Shown here piece by piece: positions 8,498-17,135 of a stretch of DNA of 64,000 nt. The notes under the pieces were generated by a model, which saw nothing but the letters and a program-made list of their open reading frames with translations, made no database searches and had not been told where the DNA came from. Location of the stretch: assembly GCA_038243995.1 (NCBI GenBank), contig JBBRTV010000025.1, positions 1-64,000 of the forward strand, given 5' to 3'. Position numbers and translations under genes: made by a program. Source of the stretch: Scleromatobacter sp038243995. Its GTDB lineage: Bacteria > Pseudomonadota > Gammaproteobacteria > Burkholderiales > Burkholderiaceae_C. The stretch's first letter is position 1, and each line of letters begins with the position of its first letter.

Positions 8498-9529
8498 ATG
8501 AAGATCCTGATCGTGACAGATGCATGGACGCCGCAAGTCAACGGCGTGGTGCGCAGCCTCCAGGCGACGGTGCGGGAACTCGAGCAGCGCGGCCACCGCG
8601 TGGACGTGCTCTCGCCCGACCTGTTTCGCTCGGTGCCGTGCCCCGGGTATGCCGAGATCCGTCTCGCGCTCGCGACGCGCGGCGCGGTCGCGCAGCGCAT
8701 CGACGCGTTCGAGCCCGACGTGCTGCACATCGCGACGGAAGGGCCGCTCGGGTGGCAGGCGCGTGCGGTCGCGCGCCGCCGCGGGTGGGCCTTCACGACG
8801 GCGTATCACACGCGGTTTCCCGAATACGTCCGCGCCCGCCTGCCGATTCCGCTCGCCTGGAGCTACGCGCTGCTGCGCCGCTTCCACGACGCCGGCACCG
8901 CGACACTCGCCGCGACCCCTGCGATCGTCGACGACCTCTTCGCGCAGGGCTTCGCGACGCCGCGGCTGTGGTCGCGCGGCGTCGACACCACGCTGTTCAC
9001 GCCCGACGGCGAACGCGAGCCGCGCGGCGGTGCGCCGGTGTTCCTCTACGTCGGGCGAGTCGCCGTGGAAAAGCAGGTCGACGCGTTCCTGCGGCTCGAC
9101 CTGCCCGGCGAGAAATGGGTCGTCGGCGACGGCCCGGAGGCCGCGCGGCTGCGCGCCGCCTGGCCCGGCGCGCGCTGGTTCGGCGCGCTGCATGGCCAGG
9201 CCCTCGCCCGCGTCTATCGCAGCGCCGACGTGAAAGTGTTCCCCAGCGTCACCGACACCTTCGGCCTGGTGCTGGTCGAGGCGATGGCCAGCGGCACGCC
9301 GGTGGCGGCGTACCCCGTGCCGGGACCGATCGACGTCGTGGGCAACTCGGCCGGCGGCGTCCTCGACACCGACCTGCGCCGCGCCTGCCTGGCCGCGCTG
9401 GAATTGCCGAGAGCCGGCGCGCGCGCCCATGCGCTCCGGTTCAGCTGGAGCGCGGCCACCGACCAGTTCCTGGCCGCCTTCGAGCCCATCGCCAGGCCGC
9501 CACTCGGCGCGCGGCTCAACGCGGCCTGA
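8498..9529 (+). CDS. GT4-family glycosyltransferase
   Basis: 343 residues from ATG 8498, preceded by a purine-rich GGGAG. The N-terminal Rossmann domain opens with KILIVTDAWTPQVNGVVRSL, the acceptor-domain signature of GT4 enzymes (PimB/MgtA/SqdX group). The C-terminal domain has VFLYVGRVAVEKQ, VGDGPE and the E(x)7E-type motif TDTFGLVLVEAMASG that binds the nucleotide-sugar donor. The product is a retaining glycosyltransferase, probably acting on a lipid acceptor at the cytoplasmic face of the membrane. Its 3' end overlaps by 14 bp the convergent LpxH-like phosphoesterase gene. Donor and acceptor cannot be assigned. Confidence 0.88.
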   Translation: MKILIVTDAWTPQVNGVVRSLQATVRELEQRGHRVDVLSPDLFRSVPCPGYAEIRLALATRGAVAQRIDAFEPDVLHIATEGPLGWQARAVARRRGWAFTTAYHTRFPEYVRARLPIPLAWSYALLRRFHDAGTATLAATPAIVDDLFAQGFATPRLWSRGVDTTLFTPDGEREPRGGAPVFLYVGRVAVEKQVDAFLRLDLPGEKWVVGDGPEAARLRAAWPGARWFGALHGQALARVYRSADVKVFPSVTDTFGLVLVEAMASGTPVAAYPVPGPIDVVGNSAGGVLDTDLRRACLAALELPRAGARAHALRFSWSAATDQFLAAFEPIARPPLGARLNAA

Positions 9530-10410
9530 CGACGCTCGCGAGCAGGGCCAGTTCGGGTTGCATCGCGCCGGACGTCGCGCCGACCTTCTGGACGGTCGCG
9601 CCGCGCTTGGGGTCGCGCGTCGACCAATCGAGGATCTCGAGACGCCCGTCCGCATGCTCGACCAGCGCGGTGAGACTCTCCACCCAGTCGCCGTCGTTGC
9701 AGTAGAGGACGCCGTCGATCTCGCGCATCTCGGCGTGATGGATGTGCCCGCAGACCACGCCGTCGGCGCCGCGTCGGCGCGCCTCGCGCGCGACGGCGAC
9801 TTCGAAGTCACCGACGTAGCTCACTGCGCGCTTGACCTTCTGCTTCAGGTATTTCGACAGGCTCCAGTACGGCAGGCCCAGGCGCGCGCGCAGCGAGTTG
9901 AAGTGGCTGTTCAGGCGCAGGGTGAGCCCGTAGAGCGAGTCGCCGACGTAGGCCAGCCACTTCGCGCACTGGATCACGCCGTCGAACAGGTCGCCGTGCG
10001 TGATCCACAGTCGGCGTCCGTCCACGGTGACGTGCAGCCAGTCGTGCACGACCTCGATGCCGCCGAACTCGTGTTCGACGTAGCGGCGCGCGAACTCGTC
10101 GTGGTTGCCCGGAATGAACATCACCCGCGTCCCCTTGCGGGCCTTGCGCAACAGCTTCTGGATGACGTCGTTGTGCGCCTGCGGCCAGTACCACGAGCGC
10201 CGCAGCTGCCAGCCGTCGATGATGTCGCCGACCAGGTAGAGCTGGTCGCAGTCGACTTGCCTCAGGAAATCGAGCAGCGCCTCCGCGCGACAGCCCGGCG
10301 TGCCCAGGTGCAGGTCGGAGATCCAGACAGTTCGCACCCGCAGCGACGCGCCGTCGCGAGGCTGGTTGTCGAGCGACGCGCGAGCGGTGGCCGGGTCATG
10401 ACGATCCATG
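9516..10410 (-). CDS. UDP-2,3-diacylglucosamine diphosphatase-like metallophosphoesterase
   Basis: A calcineurin-like phosphoesterase of about 297 residues. All metal-binding blocks are visible: SDLHLG near the N-terminus, VGDIIDGW, GNHDEFARRY, THGDLFDG and the C-terminal GHIHHAE. The spacing and the D-W pattern resemble LpxH-related proteins of proteobacteria, which remove UMP from UDP-2,3-diacylglucosamine in lipid A synthesis. This longer version, with YGLTLRLNSHF after the fourth block, is a paralogous branch whose substrate is not certain. Start codons at 10433 and 10410 are both in frame without a clear ribosome binding site; the second leaves a shorter disordered leader. It converges on the glycosyltransferase gene. 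Confidence 0.85.
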
Positions 10411-10574
10411 CGCCGATGGTGAGGGCGTGACATGATGGCCGGAAGTCAGGCGCGTGACGATTGCATGACGTTGCGGCGAAACACGCCTGCGCCCACGCCC
10501 CGCGTCGCCGACGCCCGCGCCCTGCGGCGTGGCGACGACCGGGCTTCCCGACCCCCTCTCCACGGAACACGACG

Positions 10575-10991
10575 ATGCAACACAAACCCGTCCTGACACA
10601 CGACGACGTCGCGCGCGCGCTCGAATTCGCACGCACCGAAGCGCAGAACCACCAATGGGCCGTGACGATCGCGATCGTCGACGACGGCGGCCATCCGCTC
10701 GCGCTGCAGCGCCTCGACGGCTGTGCGCCCGTTTCGGCCTACATCGCGATGGAGAAGGCGCGTACCGCGGCGATGGGGCGACGCCCGTCGCAGGCCTACG
10801 AGGAAATGATCAATTCGGGCCGGACATCGTTCCTCTCGGTCCCGCTGACGGCGATGCTCGAGGGCGGCGTGCCTATCGTCGTCGACGGACACGTGGTCGG
10901 CGCGATCGGCGTCTCGGGCGTGAAGTCGTCCGAGGACACCCAGATCGCCATGGCCGGCGTGGCCAGCATCGTCCGCGACGACATCCGCTGA
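10575..10991 (+). CDS. GlcG/HbpS family protein
   Basis: 138 residues from ATG 10575. Family features in order: an N-terminal helix (LTHDDVARALEFA), the strand AVTIAIVDDGGHPLALQRLD, the MEKARTAA helix, then GGVPIVVDGHVVGAIGVSG and the C-terminal AMAG segment. This is a near full-length GlcG/HbpS (DUF336) domain. Relatives include heme-binding HbpS and the accessory protein GlcG of glycolate-oxidation operons, but here it stands alone with no glc or sensor genes nearby, so the ligand is unknown. Confidence 0.9.
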   Translation: MQHKPVLTHDDVARALEFARTEAQNHQWAVTIAIVDDGGHPLALQRLDGCAPVSAYIAMEKARTAAMGRRPSQAYEEMINSGRTSFLSVPLTAMLEGGVPIVVDGHVVGAIGVSGVKSSEDTQIAMAGVASIVRDDIR

Positions 10992-11162
10992 GCGGTTTGC
11001 GCAGGCGCACCAACGTGGGTTGCGTGCACCGAATTGTGGCGACTGTCGGCGTCCGCCGACGCGAATTCAGCGGCTCGACCGACCCTCGCCGGGCTCGTCC
11101 GGCCTCATGATCGAAGCTCATCGGCCGCTCGTTGTGACTGCCGTGAAAAACGGACTCCCCAC

Positions 11163-11987
11163 ATGCTCATCAAGATCGGCTTCGACATCGAACTGAACGT
11201 CAACGCCCCCATGGCGCTGATCTATCTCCTGCACGTCCACCCGTCCCGCCAGGACGACCTCGTGACCCCCGAGGCGTTCGCCATCTCGCCGATGCAGGAA
11301 GTCGTCGACGACTACCTGGACACCTTCGGCAACCACTGCGGCCGCATCAACGTGCCCGCGGGCGAGAGCTCGATCCGCTTCACCAACGAGGCCGTCGTCC
11401 ACGACTCGGGCCAGCCCGACGAGATCGCGCCCTGGGCGATCCAGCACGCCCCGCACGAGCTGCCGACGAGCACGCTCCAGTTCATCCTGCCCAGCCGTTA
11501 CTGCGAGGTCGACAGCGAACTGCTGCAGTTCGCCTGGAACCGCTTCGGCAATACCCCGCTGGGCTGGGCGCGCGTGCAGGCGATCTGCGATTTCGTGCAC
11601 AACCACATCCGGTTCGACTACAGCCAGGCGCGGCCGACGCGCACCGCCGTCGAGGGCTTTCGCGAGCAGGTCGGCGTGTGCCGGGACTACACGCACCTGG
11701 CCATCACGCTTTGCCGCTGCATGAACATCCCGGCGCGCTACTGCACCGGCTACCTCGGCGATATCGGCATCCCGCCGGTGCCGTACCCGATGGACTTCAG
11801 CGCCTGGTTCGAGGTCTTCCTCGGCGACCGCTGGTACACCTTCGATGCGCGCCACAACGTGCCGCGCATCGGTCGCATCGTCATGGCGCGCGGCCGCGAT
11901 GCCGGCGACGTCCCCATCACGATGGCGTTCGGACAGAACACATTGACGCGATTCGACGTGACGACGTTCGAAGTCGACCACGCCTGA
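11163..11987 (+). CDS. Transglutaminase-like domain protein
   Basis: 274 residues from ATG 11163. The N-terminal half is a beta-rich domain common to bacterial transglutaminase-like proteins. The core holds WARVQAICDFVHNHIRFDY, then EGFREQVGVCRDYTHLAITL with the catalytic cysteine, ARYCTGYLGDI, and FEVFLGDRWYTFDARHN with the catalytic aspartate. At the histidine position, where HAW is usual, this protein reads DFSAW, so the canonical Cys-His-Asp triad is incomplete; as far as recalled, some bacterial relatives share this substitution. The family may act as amidases or proteases. It is a single gene with a GC-rich hairpin right after its stop. Confidence 0.87.
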   Translation: MLIKIGFDIELNVNAPMALIYLLHVHPSRQDDLVTPEAFAISPMQEVVDDYLDTFGNHCGRINVPAGESSIRFTNEAVVHDSGQPDEIAPWAIQHAPHELPTSTLQFILPSRYCEVDSELLQFAWNRFGNTPLGWARVQAICDFVHNHIRFDYSQARPTRTAVEGFREQVGVCRDYTHLAITLCRCMNIPARYCTGYLGDIGIPPVPYPMDFSAWFEVFLGDRWYTFDARHNVPRIGRIVMARGRDAGDVPITMAFGQNTLTRFDVTTFEVDHA

Positions 11988-11988
11988 A

Positions 11989-12010
11989 GCGCGCCCGATC
12001 GCGGGCGCGC
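11989..12010 (+). terminator. GC hairpin after the transglutaminase-like gene
   Basis: A 9-bp stem, GCGCGCCCG / CGGGCGCGC with an ATCG loop, starts two bases after the stop codon. There is no U-tract, so it may act as a processing or attenuation structure rather than a classical intrinsic terminator. Confidence 0.5.
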
Positions 12011-12130
12011 GGTGTCGTGCCGATCCAACCCTGACGCGATGATGATCCGACGGTGCCGCGGGCATGGCTCGTGCGTACACTGGCGCGAACCCCCAACCCA
12101 GCGTCGCGCTCGCGCGCGGCCCACCGCATC

Positions 12131-12880
12131 GTGAGCCTTCCCGAATCGTTCGCTTCCGTTCCCGTCCTCACCCAGGCCGTCCCGCCCTCGGCGATCCACC
12201 TGATCGGCGGCGAGAAGGGCGGCGTCGGCAAGTCCGTCGTCGCCCGGCTGCTCGCGCAGCACTTCATCGACAACAACGTCGCCTTCACCGGCTTCGACAC
12301 CGATCGATCCCACGGCGCACTCATGCGCTTCTACAAGGACTATGCGTCGCCCGTGCTGGTCGATCGCTTCGAGGCGCTCGACGCCATCGTCGAGAGCGCG
12401 ATCGAACACCCGGGCCAGCGCGTGCTGGTCGACCTCGCCGCCCAGACGCACGACCCGCTGGTGCGCTGGATGGACGAATCCGGCGTGCTGGAGCTGGCAG
12501 CCGAATCCGGCGTCGAGATCCACTACTGGCACGTGATGGACGCGGGCCGCGACTCGGTCGACCTGCTCGAGCGCCTGATCGATCGCTTCGAAGACCGGCT
12601 GCGCTACGTGCTCGTGCTCAACCAGCTCCGCGGCGACGACTTCGGCAACCTGGAGCGCTCGGGCCAGTTCGAGCGCGCGAAGGCGCTCGGCGCGCGCATC
12701 GTGCACCTGAAGCACCTGCAGGACGTCGTGCTGCGCAAGATCGATGCGAGCGACAGCAGCTTCTGGGCCGCCCGCACGATGTCCAGCAACGAGGGCCCGA
12801 AGCTGGGCCTGCTGGAGCGCCAGCGCCTGAAGATGTGGCTCGCGCATGCCGGCGCCGAGATCGCCGCCGCCGGCGTCTGA
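12131..12880 (+). CDS. ParA/MinD-like P-loop ATPase, orphan
   Basis: About 249 residues from GTG 12131; an ATG at 12053 would give 275 with a basic leader. The N-terminal GGEKGGVGKSVVARLLAQ is the deviant Walker A motif of the ParA/MinD/CobQ class, followed by FTGFDTDRSHG and VLVDLAAQ (Walker B region). No ParB-like partner or parS-type repeats are nearby, so plasmid or chromosome partition is unlikely. It resembles small mobilisation- or conjugation-associated ATPases (MobD-like) and other stand-alone cargo-positioning ATPases. Its neighbours, a transglutaminase-like gene and a porin, give no functional clue. Confidence 0.75.
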   Translation: MSLPESFASVPVLTQAVPPSAIHLIGGEKGGVGKSVVARLLAQHFIDNNVAFTGFDTDRSHGALMRFYKDYASPVLVDRFEALDAIVESAIEHPGQRVLVDLAAQTHDPLVRWMDESGVLELAAESGVEIHYWHVMDAGRDSVDLLERLIDRFEDRLRYVLVLNQLRGDDFGNLERSGQFERAKALGARIVHLKHLQDVVLRKIDASDSSFWAARTMSSNEGPKLGLLERQRLKMWLAHAGAEIAAAGV

Positions 12881-12891
12881 GAAGCGGTCAA

Positions 12892-12928
12892 CGAAAAGGA
12901 ACGCCCGCCTCGGCGAACCGGGCGGGCG
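12892..12928 (-). terminator. Intrinsic terminator of the porin gene
   Basis: On the minus strand a perfect 8-bp stem (CGCCCGCC / GGCGGGCG) with an 11-base loop lies about 40 bases after the porin stop and is followed by the T-rich TTCCTTTTCG. The position fits termination of porin transcription and insulation from the convergent ATPase gene. Confidence 0.75.
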
Positions 12929-12967
12929 CGTGTCGGGCAACCCGTGCGAGACGGGTCGCAAGGGCGA

Positions 12968-14065
12968 TCAGAACGCGTGGCGGACGCCGAGCGCGAACTC
13001 GGTGATGTCGTTGTCGCCGGCGATCGTGAGGCCCGCGGGGACGGCCGAATTGAAGCGCCCCAGGCCCGTGCCCGCGCCGTTCTGGAAGCGCGCCAGCGAC
13101 GTGTACAGCGCAGTGCGCTTCGAGAAGTCGTACTGGTAGCCCGCGCCGTAGACGTTGGTCTTGTTGTCGGCGCCGACCTTGGCCTTGTTCTGCACGAATT
13201 GCAGCTTGAACAGGTTCGCGCCAAGGCGGTAGTCGCCGCCGATCCAGAAGCCGTGGCCGTCGAGGTCGGCCGGGCGACGATCATTCACCTTCATGTATCC
13301 GCCTTCGATGCGGAAGGCGTCGAAGGCGTACGACGCGGCGGCCGTGATGGTGGCGACGTGGGCGGAGTTCGTGGCGACCGGCGCGGCGGCCTTGTCGTCG
13401 ACGTAGGAGAGCATGGCGTCGAAGCCGCTGCCGGTGTAGCGCAGCGAGCCGTCCCACAAGCGCGTCTGGTTCGTGCCGCCGGTGATTTCGCCCGCGCCGT
13501 AGAGCGCGCTGGCCTTGAAGCCGGACAGGTCGGGCGAGGTGTAGCGGAACGAGTTGTTCACGCGGGACGGACCGCCGTTGAGGCTGGTGCCGGCGGCCGG
13601 TTGCGTGCCCGTCGCGGACGAGCCCTGCACCGGCTCGTAGCCGCCGGCGAAACCACCGAGAACGGCCGTGGTCGGGCCGACGCTCGTGTTGCTGAAGGCG
13701 CTGAAATCGCTCGTGAGCGTGTAGATGCTGCTGTACTGGCGGCCGGCGCTGAACGTGCCCGCCGACGTCTTGAGCGCGCCGAACGCCTGGCGACCGAACA
13801 GCGCGCCGCCCTGGGCCGAGCTGCCGGTGTCGATGTTCAGGCCGCCTTCGAGCACGAAGTCGACGCGCGCACCGCCACCGAGATCCTCGCTGCCCTTGAA
13901 GCCGAGACGGCTGCCTTGCAGGCCGCCGGAGACTTCGCGAACTTCCTTGGAGTGGCCGGAGAGGTACTGGCCGTCGACGTCGACGATGCCGTAGACAGTG
14001 ACGCTGGATTGGGCGAAGACGGGAGCGGCGAGTGCGAGCGCAACGGCGCCGAGAACATGTTTCAT
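12968..14065 (-). CDS. Gram-negative general porin, Burkholderiales type
   Basis: 365 residues. A short signal peptide (MKHVLGAVALALAAPVFA) is followed by SSVTVYGIVDV, the standard first strand of betaproteobacterial trimeric porins, then GSRLGFKGSEDLGGG, and the protein ends in phenylalanine (VRHAF), the outer-membrane assembly signal. Alternating beta-strand patterns run throughout, consistent with a 16-stranded barrel. A G-rich Shine-Dalgarno (GAGGGG) precedes the ATG and an intrinsic terminator follows. It diverges from the ribose operon across a 522-bp region, which may reflect shared regulation, but no direct evidence of ribose specificity is seen. Confidence 0.93.
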   Translation of the reverse strand: MKHVLGAVALALAAPVFAQSSVTVYGIVDVDGQYLSGHSKEVREVSGGLQGSRLGFKGSEDLGGGARVDFVLEGGLNIDTGSSAQGGALFGRQAFGALKTSAGTFSAGRQYSSIYTLTSDFSAFSNTSVGPTTAVLGGFAGGYEPVQGSSATGTQPAAGTSLNGGPSRVNNSFRYTSPDLSGFKASALYGAGEITGGTNQTRLWDGSLRYTGSGFDAMLSYVDDKAAAPVATNSAHVATITAAASYAFDAFRIEGGYMKVNDRRPADLDGHGFWIGGDYRLGANLFKLQFVQNKAKVGADNKTNVYGAGYQYDFSKRTALYTSLARFQNGAGTGLGRFNSAVPAGLTIAGDNDITEFALGVRHAF

Positions 14066-14587
14066 GGGGAACCCCTCGGGGAAATGGGAAAGGAAGAAGT
14101 GCAGAGGCCGGTGGATTCGTGTTCTTGCCGGCCGGACGGCCGCGCCGTCCGTTGGTCGAACTATCGGTATTCGAATCGGCCGGAGCCTTGTTCGGGCACC
14201 GTCGAAAAACCGCCGTGCCTATGAAATCAATGCGCTCCGTTTGCAGCGATGCCTCTGGAAATGATTTTCCACGGTTCGTATGACACCCGATTGACAAATC
14301 GAGCGACGTACCTTGCGGATTCGCCTCCGGGCCTCGAAATGTGTCGCCAGCGCAACATCCCCTGCCGTGCGAATTGATTCGGCACTTGGCGTGCGCGTGC
14401 GCGCGAGACCGCGGCCGACCCCCGCGAAAACCCCGACCACCCCCGACTTGCCAAGGCCGGGCCACGCCTCTAAAGTGCGCGCAAACGATTGCGCAAACGA
14501 TTGCGCGCCGTTTCGAGTTCCATCCACCCCTGGCCAGACAGCACGGTCCGAAGCAACCGGCGCGGCCTCCCACCTGGAGACATCCCC
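14066..14587. other. Divergent control region between porin and ribose operon
   Basis: This 522-bp gene-free stretch separates the divergent porin and rbsB. It contains the double LacI-type operator at 14479-14506 and a possible -35 element TTGACA at 14291-14296 on the plus strand without a good -10. It is visibly richer in A and T than the flanking genes around 14210-14350. No convincing small gene is present. Confidence 0.6.
14479..14506 (+). promoter_or_regulatory. Two overlapping LacI-type (RbsR) operators
   Basis: The 16-bp near-palindrome GCGCAAACGATTGCGC occurs twice, at 14479-14494 and 14491-14506, sharing the central GCGC, so the centres are 12 bp apart. The core GCAAACG/ATTGC matches the operator style of LacI-family sugar regulators. 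It lies 81 bp before the rbsB start codon, and an RbsR-like repressor is encoded in the same operon, so it is the likely site of autoregulated ribose control. Confidence 0.78.
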
Positions 14588-15541
14588 ATGATCCGTTCCC
14601 CCCGTCGCCCCGCCCTCCGCGCCCTGTCCGCCGCCGCCGCGCTCGCGCTGCTGCCGCTGCAGTTCGCCCACGCCGCCGATGCCAAGCCGCGCGTCGCGCT
14701 CGTGATGAAGTCGCTCGCCAACGAGTTCTTCCAGACCATGCAGGACGGCGCGAAGGCGAACCAGAAGGCGCACGCCTCCGAATACACGCTGATCTCCAAC
14801 GGCATCAAGGACGAGACCGACACCGCCGCCCAGATCAAGATCGTGCAGCAGATGCTGGTCGAGCACGTCGACGCCATCGTCATCGCGCCGGCCGACTCCA
14901 AGGCGCTGGTGCCGGTGCTCGCGGACGCCGCGGCCAAGGGCGTGATCGTCGTCAACATCGACAACAAGCTCGACGACGCGGCGCTGAAGGAAAAGGGCCT
15001 GGTCGTGCCCTTCGTCGGCCCGGACAACCGCAAGGGCGCCAAGCTCGTCGGCGACTACCTGGCCAAGCAACTGAAGGCGGGCGACAAGGTCGGCATCCTC
15101 GAAGGCGTGTCGACCACCTTCAACGCACAGCAGCGCACCGCCGGCTTCCAGGATGCGATGAAGGCCGTCGGCGCCAATGTCGTCGGCGTGCAGTCGGGCC
15201 AGTGGGAGATGGACAAGGCCAACACCGTCGCCAGCGCGATGCTGCGCGAGCACCCGGACGTGCGCGCGCTGCTCGCCGGCAACGACAACATGGCGCTCGG
15301 GGCGGTCGCCGCGGTCAAGAGCGCGGGCAAGACCGGCAAGGTGCTGATCGTCGGCTACGACAACATCTCCGCGATCAAGCCCATGCTGGCCGATGGCCGC
15401 GTGCTCGCGACAGTCGACCAGTTCGGCGCGAAGCAGGCCGTGTTCGGCATCGAGACCGCGCTGAAGGCGATCAAGGAAAAGAAGTCGCAGAAGGACCTGG
15501 CGCCGGTCGTGGAGACCCAGGTGACCCTCGTCACCAAGTAA
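14588..15541 (+). CDS. rbsB: Ribose ABC transporter, periplasmic substrate-binding protein
   Basis: 317 residues. A signal peptide ends at AHA near residue 29. The mature protein shows the sugar-binding family pattern: RVALVMKSLANEFFQTMQDG, VDAIVIAPADSKALVPVL, VVNIDNKLD, VGPDNRKGAKLVGDYL and GNDNMALGAV. It captures ribose in the periplasm and delivers it to the RbsC/RbsA pump. It is the first gene of a six-gene ribose operon, with the tandem LacI-type operator just upstream. Specificity for ribose is inferred mainly from the downstream rbsK and rbsD; related pentoses or autoinducer-2 cannot be fully excluded. Confidence 0.93.
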   Translation: MIRSPRRPALRALSAAAALALLPLQFAHAADAKPRVALVMKSLANEFFQTMQDGAKANQKAHASEYTLISNGIKDETDTAAQIKIVQQMLVEHVDAIVIAPADSKALVPVLADAAAKGVIVVNIDNKLDDAALKEKGLVVPFVGPDNRKGAKLVGDYLAKQLKAGDKVGILEGVSTTFNAQQRTAGFQDAMKAVGANVVGVQSGQWEMDKANTVASAMLREHPDVRALLAGNDNMALGAVAAVKSAGKTGKVLIVGYDNISAIKPMLADGRVLATVDQFGAKQAVFGIETALKAIKEKKSQKDLAPVVETQVTLVTK

Positions 15542-15548
15542 GCGCGCG

Positions 15549-17135
15549 ATGATCTTGCCGCATCGCTCCAGCGCCCTCGCGGAGGGCGCCCCCGCGCCCC
15601 CAGTCCTCCTCGAGGGGCGGGGCCTCGGCAAGCACTATGCGACGCCGGTACTGGCCGGCGTCGACTTCGAGCTGCGCGCCGGCGAAGTGCTGGCGCTGAC
15701 CGGCGAGAACGGCGCGGGCAAGAGCACGCTGTCGAAGATCGTCGCCGGACTCGTGGAGCCGACCGAAGGCACGCTGCTGCTCGACGGCCGGTCGTACCGC
15801 CCCGCGTCCCGCAAGGACGCGGAGCGCTGCGGGGTGCGCATGGTGATGCAGGAGCTGAGCCTCGTACCGACGATGAGCGTCGCCGAGAACCTGCTGCTCG
15901 ACCGGCTGCCGAACCGTTTCGGCTTCATCCGCCACGCGGCGCTGAACGCGGCCGCCGCCCGGCAGATGGCGATGATCGGGCTGCAGGACATCGACCCGCG
16001 CCTGCCGGTGAGCGCCCTCGGCGTCGGGTACCAGCAAATGGTCGAGATCGCCCGCAGCCTGGTCGGCGAGTGCCGGCTCCTGATCCTCGACGAGCCCACC
16101 GCGACGCTGACCTCGCGCGAAATCGACCACCTGTTCCGCCAGATCGCGCTGCTGAAGGCGCGCGGCGTGGGCATCGTCTACATCTCGCACCGGCTCGACG
16201 AACTGCAGCAGATCGCCGACCGCGTGATGGTGCTGCGCGACGGCCGCCACATCGACACCCGCCCGATGCGCGCTATCACGCAATCCGACATCGTCAGGAG
16301 CATGGTCGGCCACGACGTGCGGGAAGGCCTGGACCGCGCGCGCCGCCCCGCCGGCGCGGTCGCGCTGCGCGTGCGCAAGCTGGGCCGCGGCAGCGTGGTG
16401 CGCGACGTGAGCCTCGACCTCCACCGCGGCGAAGTCCTGGGGCTGGCGGGGCTCGTCGGCTCCGGGCGCACCGAGCTGCTGCGGCTGATCTACGGTGCCG
16501 ACCGCAAGGAGTCGGGCCAGGTCTTCATCGGCGACGCCGCGTCGCCCGCGAAGATCGCCACACCGATGCAAGCGGTGCGCGCCGGTATCGGCCTCGTCAC
16601 CGAAGACCGCAAGTCGCAAGGCCTGCTGCTGCCGCTGTCGATCCGGCTCAACACGACACTGGCCAACCTGAAGTCCGTCTCGCGCTGGGGCTGGCTGAAG
16701 ACGGCCGCGGAGCGCACCGAAGTGAACCGCCTGCGCGACCTGCTGCGCGTGCGCAGCGACTCGATCGAGCAGCCGGTGGACCAGTTGTCCGGCGGCAACC
16801 AGCAGAAGGTCGTGTTCGCCCGCTGGCTGCAGCGCGACTGCGACGTGCTGTTGCTCGACGAGCCCACGCGCGGCGTGGACATCGGCGCACGCGCCGACAT
16901 CTACGCGCAGCTCGACCGCCTCGCCGCCGCGGGCAAGGCCCTGTTGATGGTGTCGTCCGACCTGCGCGAGCTGATGTCGGTCTGCGACCGCATCGGCGTG
17001 ATGAGCGCGGGCGGCCTGGTGCGCATCTTCGAACGCGGCGAGTGGACGCAGCAATTGCTGCTCGAGGCAGCGTTCAGCGCCTATGCCGCGGCCCGGACCG
17101 GCGTGCCGGCCAACCAGGAAAATGAAACAGCATGA
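15549..17135 (+). CDS. rbsA: Ribose ABC transporter, ATP-binding protein (two NBDs)
   Basis: 528 residues with two fused nucleotide-binding domains. The first has Walker A GENGAGKST (near residue 57) and Walker B RLLILDEPTATL. The second has a degenerate Walker A GLVGSGRTEL, the signature SGGNQQKVVFARWL and Walker B VLLLDEPTRGVDIG. This is the classic carbohydrate uptake transporter-2 arrangement, where the dimer-like single chain drives the RbsC permease. It follows rbsB by seven bases and its stop overlaps the rbsC start by four bases (ATGA), indicating tight co-translation. Confidence 0.95.
   Translation: MILPHRSSALAEGAPAPPVLLEGRGLGKHYATPVLAGVDFELRAGEVLALTGENGAGKSTLSKIVAGLVEPTEGTLLLDGRSYRPASRKDAERCGVRMVMQELSLVPTMSVAENLLLDRLPNRFGFIRHAALNAAAARQMAMIGLQDIDPRLPVSALGVGYQQMVEIARSLVGECRLLILDEPTATLTSREIDHLFRQIALLKARGVGIVYISHRLDELQQIADRVMVLRDGRHIDTRPMRAITQSDIVRSMVGHDVREGLDRARRPAGAVALRVRKLGRGSVVRDVSLDLHRGEVLGLAGLVGSGRTELLRLIYGADRKESGQVFIGDAASPAKIATPMQAVRAGIGLVTEDRKSQGLLLPLSIRLNTTLANLKSVSRWGWLKTAAERTEVNRLRDLLRVRSDSIEQPVDQLSGGNQQKVVFARWLQRDCDVLLLDEPTRGVDIGARADIYAQLDRLAAAGKALLMVSSDLRELMSVCDRIGVMSAGGLVRIFERGEWTQQLLLEAAFSAYAAARTGVPANQENETA

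Noticed and set aside
12131..12880. Chromosome-partition parA
   Set aside because: No parB, no parS-like repeats and no gidA/gidB neighbourhood are present, so only the ATPase class is claimed.
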